Assembly: GCF_033843645.1 (NCBI RefSeq)
Contig: NZ_JAWXVZ010000007.1
Span: 186,001 to 250,000, forward strand
Reading direction: 5' to 3'
Source of the DNA: Pseudovibrio zosterae
GTDB taxonomy: Bacteria; Pseudomonadota; Alphaproteobacteria; Rhizobiales; Stappiaceae
Length of the DNA: 64,000 nucleotides
A model generated the notes under the pieces. The model saw nothing but the letters and a program-made list of their open reading frames with translations, was not told where the DNA came from and searched no databases. Positions 1-8,267 of the stretch are shown here, piece after piece. The translations under genes and the position numbers were made by a program. The first letter of the stretch is position 1; every line of letters begins with the position of its first letter.

Positions 1-827
1 ACACGCTGGGTTTGCGTGCCGAGCCCCTCGATCTCGATATGGACTATATCCCCGTCTTGCAGGTATGCAGGTGGCTTCATGCCCATGCCAACGCCGGGAG
101 GCGTTCCGGTCGCGATGATGTCCCCCGGATGCAGGCTCATGAACTGGGATAGGTATGATATGAGGAACGGAATTCGGTAGACCATTGTCGACGACGACCC
201 CTCTTGCCGAATGATGCCGTTGACCTGAAGCCTTATTGAAAGCGCATGAGGATCGCCAAGCTCATCTGGCGTGACCAGCCACGGACCAACCGGGCCGAAC
301 GTGTCTGCGGACTTGCCTTTGGTCCACTGTCCGGACCGCTGGGTTTGATAGGTACGCTCGGAAACATCATTGACAATGCAATAGCCCGCGACGTGATCCA
401 ACGCGTCTTCTTCGCTCACATACTTGGCATGGCGCCCAATGACGACGCCTAGTTCTGCTTCCCAGTCTGTGGTTGTGGAGCCGCGCGGCAACTCGATCGG
501 GTCGTTAGGGCCACTGATAGCTGAGGTTGCCTTCATGAAGATGATGGGTTCGGGTGGCACCTGCATGCCAGCTTCGGCTGCGTGATCGGAGTAGTTCAGG
601 CCGATGCAGATGAACTTTCCTGTGCCCGAAACACAGGGCCCTAAGCGCGGCGCATCTTGCACAGTTGGGAGCGCATCCAGATCAAGCCTTGCCACCTGCG
701 CCAGACTGTCAGGGTCGAGATTATGGCCCGATAGTTCCGAAACGTGCGCAGAAAGATCCTTGATCTCACCATTGTGAACAAAGCCGGGTTTCTCGGCGCC
801 TTTTTCTCCAAACCGCAGAAATTTCAT
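1..827 (-). CDS. Fumarylacetoacetate hydrolase family protein, 3' end cut by window edge
   Basis: The minus strand is open from an ATG at 827 to the window edge, giving 275 residues. The protein starts MKFLRFGEKGAEKPGF and carries family hallmarks: GKFICIGLNYSDHAAEAG, PIIFMKATSAISGPND, a DWEAELGVVIG metal-binding stretch (Glu ligands) and GDIIATGTPPGVGMG near the C-terminus. Full-length relatives are about 280 residues, so only a few residues are missing. Family members are Mg/Mn-dependent hydrolases, lyases or isomerases of acylpyruvates or ureidoglycolate, and the exact substrate cannot be read here. The gene lies 71 bases downstream of the hxlR-like gene on the same strand and could be co-transcribed with it. 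Confidence 0.88.
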   Translation of the reverse strand, partial: MKFLRFGEKGAEKPGFVHNGEIKDLSAHVSELSGHNLDPDSLAQVARLDLDALPTVQDAPRLGPCVSGTGKFICIGLNYSDHAAEAGMQVPPEPIIFMKATSAISGPNDPIELPRGSTTTDWEAELGVVIGRHAKYVSEEDALDHVAGYCIVNDVSERTYQTQRSGQWTKGKSADTFGPVGPWLVTPDELGDPHALSIRLQVNGIIRQEGSSSTMVYRIPFLISYLSQFMSLHPGDIIATGTPPGVGMGMKPPAYLQDGDIVHIEIEGLGTQTQR

Positions 828-898
828 GAACTCCCCCTTGTTCTTGGAAAGTCCACCCTATCAAGCCCTATCCGGGTCGCAAGATAGACCTGCGGCGG

Positions 899-1282
899 TC
901 ATTCGGCGGCAATGCGTTCACTTAAGGCGGGTGGCAGCTCATCGGACCACCGCCGCAATTCATCAAGGAACGTCAATGCTGTTTGTCCAAATGGTGTGAT
1001 TTGATATTCAACAGCCACCGGTGAAGTGTCCAGGACCCGGCGTTCGATCAGCCCGTAATCTTCCAGTTGGCGCAGGCGTTCGGTGATCATTTTCTTGCTG
1101 GCCCCGCCGATCATGCGAGCAAGGTCATTGAAGCGGACAGGTTCATCTTTGAGGTGCCACAGAATTGAGCCTGTCCATTTGCCGCCGAGAATGCGCATAC
1201 CCCGTTCAATCGGACACGGGGCACTACAGGCATTCACGGCCTGCTTCCGCCCTTCCCCATCATGGACAATCTTGGCCTTCAT
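899..1282 (-). CDS. HxlR-family winged-helix transcriptional regulator
   Basis: This 127-residue protein has the HxlR (MarR-like) fold signature: CPIERGMRILGGKWTGSILWHL, then RFNDLARMIGGASKKMITERLRQLEDYGLIERR, then a wing ending VEYQITPFGQTAL. The N-terminal Cys (in SAPCPIERG) is the position HxlR proteins use for thiol or aldehyde sensing, so a redox or electrophile signal is plausible. It is divergent from the GST gene at 1380 with a 97-base shared promoter region, and upstream of the FAH-family gene on its own strand. The likely targets are therefore the GST-FrnE pair and itself; this is inferred from position only. Confidence 0.85.
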   Translation of the reverse strand: MKAKIVHDGEGRKQAVNACSAPCPIERGMRILGGKWTGSILWHLKDEPVRFNDLARMIGGASKKMITERLRQLEDYGLIERRVLDTSPVAVEYQITPFGQTALTFLDELRRWSDELPPALSERIAAE

Positions 1283-1379
1283 CAGAAAATCCTAGGTTAC
1301 CAAAAGTATACTGGTTGCTATTTGAACTCTGATCTACCACGTTGGGGCCAAATGCGACACCCTTTGTTGGAGTAGACCC

Positions 1380-2096
1380 ATGTCTCAACCTGACATTCAT
1401 GTTTATACAGCTTCGACCATGAACGGCTGGAAGCCCATCCTTTTTCTGGAGGAGGCTGGTGTCGACTACGATTTGACGCCGATTGATTTCTCCAAAAAGG
1501 AACAAAAAGCACCTGAGTACGTCATGCTGAACCCAAACGGGCGTATTCCGACAATCGTAGATCGCAGCAATGATGATTTCGTTGTTTTTGAGTCCGGCGC
1601 AATCCTCTGGTATCTGGCGGAGAAGTACGGCAAATTCCTGTCTTCCGACCCGAAGGAAAAATCCGAAACCCTTCAATGGGTTATGTTTCAGATGGCAGGC
1701 ATTGGCCCCATGATGGGGCAAGCCATGTATTTTCAACGCATCGCCGCGCCAAATGGCAATGAAGAACCGTTTTCCATTCGCCGTTACGTGGATGAGAGCC
1801 GCCGTCTCCTGGAGGTTTTGAACACCCGGCTTGAAGGGCGGGAGTGGCTGGTCGGAAACGCCTATTCAATTGCAGACATGACAACTTACACGTGGGCCCG
1901 AGCGTATCCATGGGCTAATGTCTCGGTGGATGGATTAGACAACTTGAAGGCGTGGTTTGAGCGAATTGATGCGCGTCCAGCCGTTCAGCGTGCCCTTCAA
2001 ATTCCAAAGCCGGTGCCGGTATTTTGGGGTGAAAAGGACGATGGTGCCTTCGCCGCCGAAAATGCTGCGCGTTTTGCCAGCGATGTGAAAAAGTAA
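1380..2096 (+). CDS. Glutathione S-transferase, YghU/YfcG (Nu-class) type
   Basis: This 238-residue GST has an N-terminal thioredoxin-fold domain (about residues 6-85) with STMNGWKPILFLEEAG, NPNGRIPTIVD and ESGAILWYLAEKYG, and a C-terminal helical domain with the SIADMTTYTWARAY N-capping motif. The MNGWK start and IDFSKKEQ/NPNGRIP pattern are those of the Nu class (E. coli YghU, YfcG), which act as glutathione-dependent disulfide reductases rather than classical conjugating enzymes. It is followed after 43 bases by a FrnE-like oxidoreductase on the same strand, suggesting a two-gene thiol-redox operon, with an HxlR regulator divergent upstream. Confidence 0.88.
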   Translation: MSQPDIHVYTASTMNGWKPILFLEEAGVDYDLTPIDFSKKEQKAPEYVMLNPNGRIPTIVDRSNDDFVVFESGAILWYLAEKYGKFLSSDPKEKSETLQWVMFQMAGIGPMMGQAMYFQRIAAPNGNEEPFSIRRYVDESRRLLEVLNTRLEGREWLVGNAYSIADMTTYTWARAYPWANVSVDGLDNLKAWFERIDARPAVQRALQIPKPVPVFWGEKDDGAFAAENAARFASDVKK

Positions 2097-2139
2097 ACTG
2101 CAGGCGGCGCTGCTTCGAACTCAAAAGAAAGGCTCTCCG

Positions 2140-2799
2140 ATGTCTCAAAAATCAGCGGATGTTCGCATCGATATTGTTTCTGATGTCGTGTGCCCCTGGT
2201 GCATAATCGGCTTCAAGCAATTGGAGCGGGCGCTTTTGGAGACCGGCACAACTGCTCAGCTTCATTGGCACCCGTTTGAGCTGAACCCCGGTATGGCACC
2301 AGAAGGCGAAAACCTGAGAGAGCACCTTGCCGCAAAGTATGGAACCACGCCTGAAGGCTCTAAAAAGGCGCGTGACCAACTGACCCAAATGGGGAACGAG
2401 TTGGGTTTCGCCTTCAACTATGCCGATGACATGCGCATGTATAACACCTTTCGCGCCCATCAACTGCTTCGCTGGGCTCAGGATTTCGGCAAGCAACATG
2501 AGTTGAAGATGGCCTTGTTTGCAGCTTTTTTCACAGACCGACGGGATGTCAGTGATCCTGAGGTGCTGGCAGAGGTTGCAGGCAGCGTAAATCTGGACGT
2601 GGCTGAGGCCCAGGCAGTTTTAGAGGACGGGCGCTTCGCTCAGGAAGTGCGCGAGGAGGAGAACTTTTGGACAGCCCGTGGCATACGGGGCGTGCCAGCG
2701 GTGGTTTTCAATCTTGAGCACCTCGTTACAGGTGCCCAGGGCACTGAAAATTACAAGGCAGTGCTGCAAAAAGTAATGGCGCTGGCGGCTTCTTCCTGA
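2140..2799 (+). CDS. FrnE-like DsbA-family thiol oxidoreductase
   Basis: The 219-residue protein is a cytoplasmic DsbA-family enzyme of the FrnE/2-hydroxychromene-2-carboxylate isomerase-like group. The CPWC active site is at residues 18-21 (VVCPWCIIGFKQLERAL), then comes the helical insertion with NTFRAHQLLRWA, and the cis-Pro region GVPAVVFN near residue 185. There is no signal peptide. FrnE homologues handle disulfides under oxidative stress or act in polyketide tailoring; here the adjacent Nu-class GST favours a redox role. A rho-independent terminator follows immediately. Confidence 0.86.
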   Translation: MSQKSADVRIDIVSDVVCPWCIIGFKQLERALLETGTTAQLHWHPFELNPGMAPEGENLREHLAAKYGTTPEGSKKARDQLTQMGNELGFAFNYADDMRMYNTFRAHQLLRWAQDFGKQHELKMALFAAFFTDRRDVSDPEVLAEVAGSVNLDVAEAQAVLEDGRFAQEVREEENFWTARGIRGVPAVVFNLEHLVTGAQGTENYKAVLQKVMALAASS

Positions 2800-2823
2800 G
2801 GTTTTTGGCGCAACAACCCCATT

Positions 2824-2854
2824 AGGCCGGACTGGTGAAAAGCCCGGCCTTTTT
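2824..2854 (+). terminator. Rho-independent terminator after the GST-FrnE pair
   Basis: The arms AGGCCGG (2824-2830) and CCGGCCT (2844-2850) form a perfect 7-bp stem followed by TTTTA. It ends the GST-FrnE transcript and lies at the 3' end of the convergent moeA gene, overlapping its stop codon by about two bases. Confidence 0.8.
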
Positions 2855-4133
2855 ATTTGGAGAGCCATGGGAATGGCGAGAGGGTTGCAGACGGAAATGG
2901 CCGCCACATGAGCTTGGTGCCCTGCACTATCTGAGTGGTACTGGGAGAAACCATACCGATGCCATCTGCCTGCGCGATCTCGTGGAGTGATGCAGCACCG
3001 TGTGTGGCGTGCCGAGCCAGAACGGGTAGGCCGACTTCGTTGATGCCGATAACGCGTACTGGGAAGAACTCCGTTCGACCCGGCCTTCGCTGCCATTCGA
3101 AGCCAGAGACCGCCTGAAGATGAAGGTCGCCGGGTGAAGCTTCTCCGCTCATTTTTTGGATTTGCGGGCGGACAAAGAACTCAAACCCGATAAGGGCTGC
3201 CAAAGGATTGCCGGGCAAACCGGTGTAGGCCAACTGTCCCAAGCGAGCAAACAGGATCGGTTTTCCGGGTTTGATCGCCACACGCCAACTCTCAATTGTG
3301 CCCCCGGCCGCTATCACAGCGTCCTTGATGAAGTCCCGTGGGCCAACTGACACCGCACCCGATGATATCAGTAAGTCATAGTTGCTCTTGGCCTTTTCAA
3401 ACAAGGCGGTAGTTGCTTGCGCATCATCGCCAAGAATCCCCAGATCAACGACCTGTGCACCCATCGCCTTGGCATAGGCAATGAGCATGGGCCTATTGCT
3501 GTCGTGGATCTGTGTTTGTGCTGTTGCTTGCTTGGCTGCAGCAAGTTCGTCACCAGTCGAAAAAATGGCGACCCTCAAAGGCTGGTAGACCTCTATCGCT
3601 GAAAAGCCGTTTGCGACAAGATGGCCGATATGCCGGGGCTCCAAACGGGTTCCTTTGGTAATTAAGATGTCGCCGGGTTTCAGATACTCGCCTTTGCACC
3701 GGATGTTGGCTCCAGGTGAGACGTGTTCCTTGATTGTGATTGTATCGCCCTCAACGTCACAGGCTTCCACTGGGACGACACTTTCACACCAAGGCGGCAC
3801 CGGCGCACCTGTGAAGATGCGCAAACACTCGCCAGATACCGGATGCCCCGCGCCCTCTTGAGCGCCTGCAGCGATGGTTCCGATCACCTTGAGCTGATGT
3901 GGCGGCTTGGATCTTGCCGTACCTACCGGGAGCGCGAAGCCATCCATGGCCGAGTTATCAAAAGCTGGTAGGTCGCTCTTAGCTATTTGATCGGACGCGA
4001 CGACCCTGCCTAACGATTGCTCTATTGGACAATGGTCCGTTTGCAGCGGTTTTTGCTCGGCTGCGTTCAAAGCAAGTTCCAGCGCTCTCGTGAAATCCAA
4101 GGGCGGGTTTGAAGGCTCAGGTGCTTCGCTCAT
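2853..4133 (-). CDS. moeA: Molybdopterin molybdotransferase MoeA
   Basis: The 426-residue protein inserts molybdate into adenylylated molybdopterin, the last step of molybdenum cofactor synthesis, in the cytosol. The MoeA order is visible: the N-terminal domain with SDLPAFDNSAMDGFAL, domain II with FTGAPVPPWCESVVPVE, the MoCF-binding domain with FSTGDEL and LISSGAVSVGPRDF, and GKPILFARLG followed by the GLPGNPLAALIGFE motif near residues 305-320, then the C-terminal beta domain. The usual SGGVSVG is SSGAVSVG here, a mild variation. The length is normal for the family (about 400-430). It stands alone, with no other moa/mob genes in this window. Confidence 0.93.
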   Translation of the reverse strand: MSEAPEPSNPPLDFTRALELALNAAEQKPLQTDHCPIEQSLGRVVASDQIAKSDLPAFDNSAMDGFALPVGTARSKPPHQLKVIGTIAAGAQEGAGHPVSGECLRIFTGAPVPPWCESVVPVEACDVEGDTITIKEHVSPGANIRCKGEYLKPGDILITKGTRLEPRHIGHLVANGFSAIEVYQPLRVAIFSTGDELAAAKQATAQTQIHDSNRPMLIAYAKAMGAQVVDLGILGDDAQATTALFEKAKSNYDLLISSGAVSVGPRDFIKDAVIAAGGTIESWRVAIKPGKPILFARLGQLAYTGLPGNPLAALIGFEFFVRPQIQKMSGEASPGDLHLQAVSGFEWQRRPGRTEFFPVRVIGINEVGLPVLARHATHGAASLHEIAQADGIGMVSPSTTQIVQGTKLMWRPFPSATLSPFPWLSK

Positions 4134-4225
4134 GGGAGTTGGACGTCTCAGGCTTGAGGTGGATTGTGCTCAGAGAGAACCGGCAAAACGATCGGATTTC
4201 AAGCCCATTGCTTACAAAAACCAAA

Positions 4226-4250
4226 AGCCCCCAAGCATCGCTTGAGGGCT
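4226..4250 (-). terminator. Rho-independent terminator for the small gene at 4281-4514
   Basis: On the minus strand an 11-bp stem (AGCCCTCAAGC with GCTTGGGGGCT, one mismatch, three-base loop) is followed by TTTTGG and TTTTTG. It sits 31 bases past the stop of the small minus-strand gene, which supports that gene being expressed. Confidence 0.7.
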
Positions 4251-4280
4251 ACAACGCAAGTCATTCACTGATCATGCTGA

Positions 4281-4514
4281 TCAGTCGATGGCAATGCGGA
4301 AACCATTTTCTCGGAGGCGCTTCATAGCCATAGCCATTGAGAAATACTCACCGTCGCTGCGAAGGCAGAGGTCTACAACCTTCTTGGGCGTTACACGGCC
4401 TTCGTGTGTTTCCTCCGGTGAACAGTAAATGCTCACCCCATCACCACTTTCCAGTTGTTCTGCCATTACAGAAACCGGCCAGTGTTTAATCGTACCTTCT
4501 ACAACCGTTTTCAT
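4281..4514 (-). CDS. Small protein of unknown function (77 aa)
   Basis: I do not recognise this protein. It begins MKTVVEGTIKHWPVSVMAEQ and ends with an amphipathic stretch containing SMAMAMKRLRENGFRIAID. I chose the ATG at 4514 because GGGAG lies about five bases upstream; an in-frame ATG at 4553 would add 13 residues. It is soluble and mildly acidic, with no signal peptide or membrane segment. A good terminator follows the stop codon, and the gene is isolated between moeA and a long unassigned stretch, so it is probably a monocistronic unit. Its reality rests on the ribosome-binding site and terminator, not on homology. Confidence 0.5.
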   Translation of the reverse strand: MKTVVEGTIKHWPVSVMAEQLESGDGVSIYCSPEETHEGRVTPKKVVDLCLRSDGEYFSMAMAMKRLRENGFRIAID

Positions 4515-5320
4515 GTCACTCCCGTATCGACCTTTCGGTTGGTGTTTTCTCATCTACGCGGCTCTTTACCGTTCAGACCTCTGAGAAACATCACAGCACT
4601 GATATACTGCTGTTCTTTCCAAAACAGAACTTGGTACTCAAACGTATACCGCTGCGTGATTGGCTGTTTTTGAGTTCAACGCATTTGTCGGTTACTCAAA
4701 CAACGCGAGGACGACCCGCTTTCTAATCGCGTCCCATGTCATTTCCATGGCACTTCGCTAACATTTCCTTAGAGGAAAATTGAAGTTTCCTCAAAGCCAC
4801 TTGATTTGATGGGTGGCGATCTGCGGTCAGGGTAAAACAAACGTTTTCCCAGATCGGCAACAGCCGGTGATCTTACACACAGGGTCACGCCAATGGGCTA
4901 TTCCGGCCAAGCTTGAGATTGAAACTCATTATAGCACAAAAGGTTGGCGGCGCAGAATACATGATGTCATTGCTGATCCCGACGGCTTGGCTACAGGCAC
5001 AACAACCACATGGGTGCCAACGGCAACCCACATTGTTCTCCTCGTAATTCTTCCTCATGCAATTGGCCTTGCCCTGATGGGGGTTGATAAAACATGCTTT
5101 TGACGCTTCCGAGTGCCCGTTAGCATTGTTTTCGAGCACTTCGCGGGCCTGATGCTGAGGCTTGCCAGCAAACGGCTAGAGGTGTGGTCGCGGAACCACA
5201 AATTGGTCTGCTCAAGAAGATATCTCTCACTTGTGACTGCCGCTTCAATCGAGATGGTTGACATGTACAACTGAATGCCCGAAATCAATTCTGATGATTA
5301 CGAGCCTGTGGTGATGTGGC
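4515..5320. other. Long gap without a supportable gene
   Basis: About 800 bases separate the small gene from the MarR gene. Open frames of 80-100 codons exist on both strands, but none has a convincing ribosome-binding site or recognisable motif and they contradict each other. There is a small inverted repeat (GAGGAAA/TTTCCTC, about 4772-4795). The stretch may hold a decayed gene or just promoters; I see nothing I can name. Confidence 0.4.
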
Positions 5321-5779
5321 ATGGAATACAGAACGGAGGGCACCTCCGATGAAATCTATAGTCAACTTCTTGCGCTTGCTTGGCATTTTAGTACGCAGTG
5401 TACCGCAGCTCCGGAACTCCCCGGGCTGTCCTTTGTAGAGTTTTTGACGCTGCGCGGTATACAGCAAGCCCCTTCCTGTCCCACCCAAGCCATCTGTCAT
5501 ACTGTTGGTGTCTCCAAGAGTGGCGCGTCTCGCATTGTGAAAAGACTGGAACAACGCGGCTTTCTGAAAGTCGCGCCGGATGAGGTCGACGCCCGTATCA
5601 AGCGCCTGGAATTGACACAGCTGGGGCAGGACAGCGTTGATACGATTTCTAGATATCAAAGCGATCGATTGGCAAAGATCATGAAATCGCTCCCTATAGA
5701 ATTCGCCGGGCACTTCAGTCAAAATCTGCATATGGTCGTTGACGCCATTGAGCAGCAAAAAACAACGGAACTGGCCTGA
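5321..5779 (+). CDS. MarR-family transcriptional regulator
   Basis: The 152-residue protein has a MarR winged helix: SFVEFLTLRGIQ, the recognition region TQAICHTVGVSKSGASRIVKRLEQRGFLKVAPDEVDARIKRLELTQLG, and a C-terminal dimerisation helix. The DARIKRLELT wing matches the DxRxxxLxLT pattern of the family. It lies directly upstream of gshA with a 43-base gap, so it probably controls glutathione synthesis, perhaps responding to oxidants or electrophiles. The residues after the HTH give no hint of the ligand; Cys28 and Cys50 (approximate) are candidate sensing thiols. Confidence 0.82.
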   Translation: MEYRTEGTSDEIYSQLLALAWHFSTQCTAAPELPGLSFVEFLTLRGIQQAPSCPTQAICHTVGVSKSGASRIVKRLEQRGFLKVAPDEVDARIKRLELTQLGQDSVDTISRYQSDRLAKIMKSLPIEFAGHFSQNLHMVVDAIEQQKTTELA

Positions 5780-5822
5780 GACACCTTTTTTGGTGCTTGA
5801 AGATCTTGAAGAAAGCTTTGCA

Positions 5823-7415
5823 ATGACGACCTTGGCGCAGAATAAGTGGATAGGATTATGTTGTGACACTGTGCGCAACAACCTGAAAAAAATCCGCGTG
5901 GGCATAGAGAAAGAGTCTCTGAGAGTGGCATCCAATGGCCACATTGCTCAAACCGAACATCCACCTAAGGTCGGGAAAGCTCTTACAAACAAGCACATCA
6001 CCACGGATTTTTCAGAGGCTCAGTTAGAGTTCATCACGCCTGCAGTGAGTGACATGTCAGCGGGCATTCGCTTTCTGAAGGACCTCCATGCATTTACGGC
6101 GCAGCGCTTGGAGGCTGGTGAGTATTTCTGGAATGCGAGCATGCCGCCCGTAATCAGCAGTGATGACGAAATACCTATCGCCAGCTATGGCGAATGCAAT
6201 GCTGCGCGCATCAAGACCCTCTATCGCAAGGGGTTGGCAAATCGCTACGGCAAGCGGATGCAGACGATCTCCGGCATTCACTACAACTTTTCGCTACCTG
6301 AAGAGTTGTGGCAATGCATGCATGTGCGAATGGGCGTCGGCGTATCTCTTCAGGACTTCCGCAGCGACGGGTATCTGGCACTAATACGAAACCTTCAACG
6401 CCACGGTTGGCTATTGCTCTATTTGTTTGGTGCCTCGCCTGCCGTTGACATCAGCTACCTACCGGAAGGCTCTGAGCGCTTGAGTTTGATGGGGCACGAT
6501 ACTCTGTATGGCCCGTATGCTACGTCGCTACGAATGAGCGATATTGGTTACACCAGCGTGGTCCAAGGCAAATTGGATATTCGCTTCAACAATATGGAAG
6601 ACTATTTGGACGGCCTGCGCGCTGCGCTGGGGACCTCCGAAAGCCTTTACGAGCAGATTGGGGTTGTGGAGGGTGATACCTACAAGCAGATGAACACCCA
6701 TCAGCTGCAACTCGAAAACGAGCTGTACGGTTCCGTGCGACCGAAGCGAAACGCGCTTGGGGATGAGAGGCCGATCACGGCTCTATGTCGCCGAGGCGTT
6801 GAGTACGTGGAGCTGCGCTCGATTGATATCAATCCGTTTCTGCCGGTGGGCATAGACGATGAACAGGCGAACTTCCTGAACCTGTTCCTGACCTTTATGG
6901 CCTTCGCGGACAGCCCAAGCATTAACGCCGAGGAGCGAAAGGCGTATGCTCAGCGCACGGCTGTTGTTGCCGAAAGAGGACGAGAGCCGGGGTTGCAACT
7001 ACCGGGTTACCAGCAGCAAATCACATTGGTAGAAGCCGCGAGGGAACTGTTCAAAGGTCTTCAGGACATGGCGGTTCTGTTTGATGAGGTTCATGGCGGC
7101 GAGGCTTTTGGCGCTTCTGTAGCAGCGCAGCTCGCAAAGATTGAAAACCCTGAATTGACGCCATCTGCGCAGGTTCTTGAAAAGGTGCGCGAATATGGAT
7201 CTCATCAGGCCTTTATCTCTGCAATCTCCGAGGCGCAAAGTTCGCACTTCAAGGTAACCCCGATGGACGAAGTGCGAGAGGCAGACCTTTCTACACAGGC
7301 CAAGCAGTCAGAAGTGGAATGGGAGCGCTTGGAAGCGGAAGATATTGCACCTTTTGATCAATACCTTAACGCGCAAGCCGCCTATTTCTGCCCGCCCGGT
7401 TGTGGGAAATATTGA
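5823..7415 (+). CDS. gshA: Glutamate-cysteine ligase, E. coli class I type
   Basis: This enzyme makes gamma-glutamylcysteine, the first step of glutathione synthesis. I chose the ATG at 5823 (530 residues); the frame is open back to 5739 but that would overlap the MarR gene. Class I hallmarks are present: GIEKESLRV, TDFSEAQLEFITP, FWNASMPP, SGIHYNFSLPE, LFGASPAVD, NTHQLQLENELYG and RRGVEYVELRSIDINPF. E. coli GshA is about 518 residues, so this is full length. Alphaproteobacteria more often carry the plant-like class of this enzyme, so this copy may have come from a gammaproteobacterium. It is convergent with the formyltransferase gene at 7442. Confidence 0.93.
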   Translation: MTTLAQNKWIGLCCDTVRNNLKKIRVGIEKESLRVASNGHIAQTEHPPKVGKALTNKHITTDFSEAQLEFITPAVSDMSAGIRFLKDLHAFTAQRLEAGEYFWNASMPPVISSDDEIPIASYGECNAARIKTLYRKGLANRYGKRMQTISGIHYNFSLPEELWQCMHVRMGVGVSLQDFRSDGYLALIRNLQRHGWLLLYLFGASPAVDISYLPEGSERLSLMGHDTLYGPYATSLRMSDIGYTSVVQGKLDIRFNNMEDYLDGLRAALGTSESLYEQIGVVEGDTYKQMNTHQLQLENELYGSVRPKRNALGDERPITALCRRGVEYVELRSIDINPFLPVGIDDEQANFLNLFLTFMAFADSPSINAEERKAYAQRTAVVAERGREPGLQLPGYQQQITLVEAARELFKGLQDMAVLFDEVHGGEAFGASVAAQLAKIENPELTPSAQVLEKVREYGSHQAFISAISEAQSSHFKVTPMDEVREADLSTQAKQSEVEWERLEAEDIAPFDQYLNAQAAYFCPPGCGKY

Positions 7416-7441
7416 GCCTGAGCTAGGAGGGAAGGGCTTTC

Positions 7442-8236
7442 CTAGAGACGGTTTCCGGAGAATAAAAACCGCCATACCATCTTTGAGGAAGGCCAACTGT
7501 CATATCTGCCAGACGGCTCGGCTGCAGCATTTGGCTGGAGCTTTATGCTCGGTTCGTTCTTTATGTGTGCTTTGAAGAGTTCTCCGCCTTCTTCGAAGAG
7601 GTCCAGATTTGTACTAAAGAGTGCGCGCCGTTGAGGAGCTTTGCTGGCAGTCGAGATGACTTCTCCAGCATCGATCTTTTCTTCTATTCGGTGAAGCGTG
7701 ACCCCGAAATTTGATTCCCGGCGCAGCAAGCCGAAGAACACGGGGTCCACTCCCCTGTTGCCTGGAAGTATGCCAGGATGAATATTCAAAACATCGTAGT
7801 TTTTGTTTTCGAGCGCCTCAGCCGAAAAAATTTGATTGAAATGAACAGAAAGCACCACGTCAGGTTTAGCTCGCTCTAAGAACTCTTGCGTCTCTCTTGA
7901 GTTCACATCTTCTGTTTGATGAAGGGGGCATGCGAGTAGTTGTGCCCACCGGTCCATACCAAACCATTTTGGGACGTGAGGCAGCCGTAACCATGGGGTC
8001 GTGACAACTCCCAGATATCCAGCGTAGAGAACGCCTGTTCGCCGAACCAGGTGCCAGACCCCACGCCACCCGCGCTCGCCCTTCTTCATCAGACGACTTG
8101 ATGCGACAAGACCGACAAGTTGAATGCTCGGTTCAACCTGCAGCTTTTTGAGTACTGTATGGGTATAGACGCTGGACTTTGAACACACGACCACGCGCTT
8201 GATACCCTCCCCAGCCCCGAGAGGATTTTTGCTCAT
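7442..8236 (-). CDS. Formyltransferase-domain protein of the capsule locus
   Basis: The 264-residue protein has a GART-type formyltransferase core: an N-terminal KRVVVCSKSSVYT strand, then PDVVLSVHFNQIF, the catalytic NIHPGILPGNRG block (Asn and His) and KIDAGEVI carrying the third catalytic residue (Asp). Family members transfer a formyl group from formyl-tetrahydrofolate to methionyl-tRNA, GAR or amino-sugars. As the last gene of the kps-like operon, 31 bases after a Kdo-transferase-like gene, it most likely formylates an amino-sugar or amino-lipid of the capsule. That role is inferred from position. The C-terminal 60 residues are not recognisable and it lacks the tRNA-binding domain of Fmt. 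Confidence 0.72.
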   Translation of the reverse strand: MSKNPLGAGEGIKRVVVCSKSSVYTHTVLKKLQVEPSIQLVGLVASSRLMKKGERGWRGVWHLVRRTGVLYAGYLGVVTTPWLRLPHVPKWFGMDRWAQLLACPLHQTEDVNSRETQEFLERAKPDVVLSVHFNQIFSAEALENKNYDVLNIHPGILPGNRGVDPVFFGLLRRESNFGVTLHRIEEKIDAGEVISTASKAPQRRALFSTNLDLFEEGGELFKAHIKNEPSIKLQPNAAAEPSGRYDSWPSSKMVWRFLFSGNRL

Positions 8237-8267
8237 TTGATTACCGTTGCCCAGAATGTCGGGAGAT

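Noticed and set aside
4813..5103. 96-codon open frame on the plus strand with a hydrophobic end
   Set aside because: It has no ribosome-binding site or recognisable domain, and competing frames on the other strand look equally (un)convincing.
5739..5822. Longer gshA starting at 5739
   Set aside because: It would overlap the MarR gene by 41 bases and add 28 residues unlike any GshA; the ATG at 5823 fits the family start.
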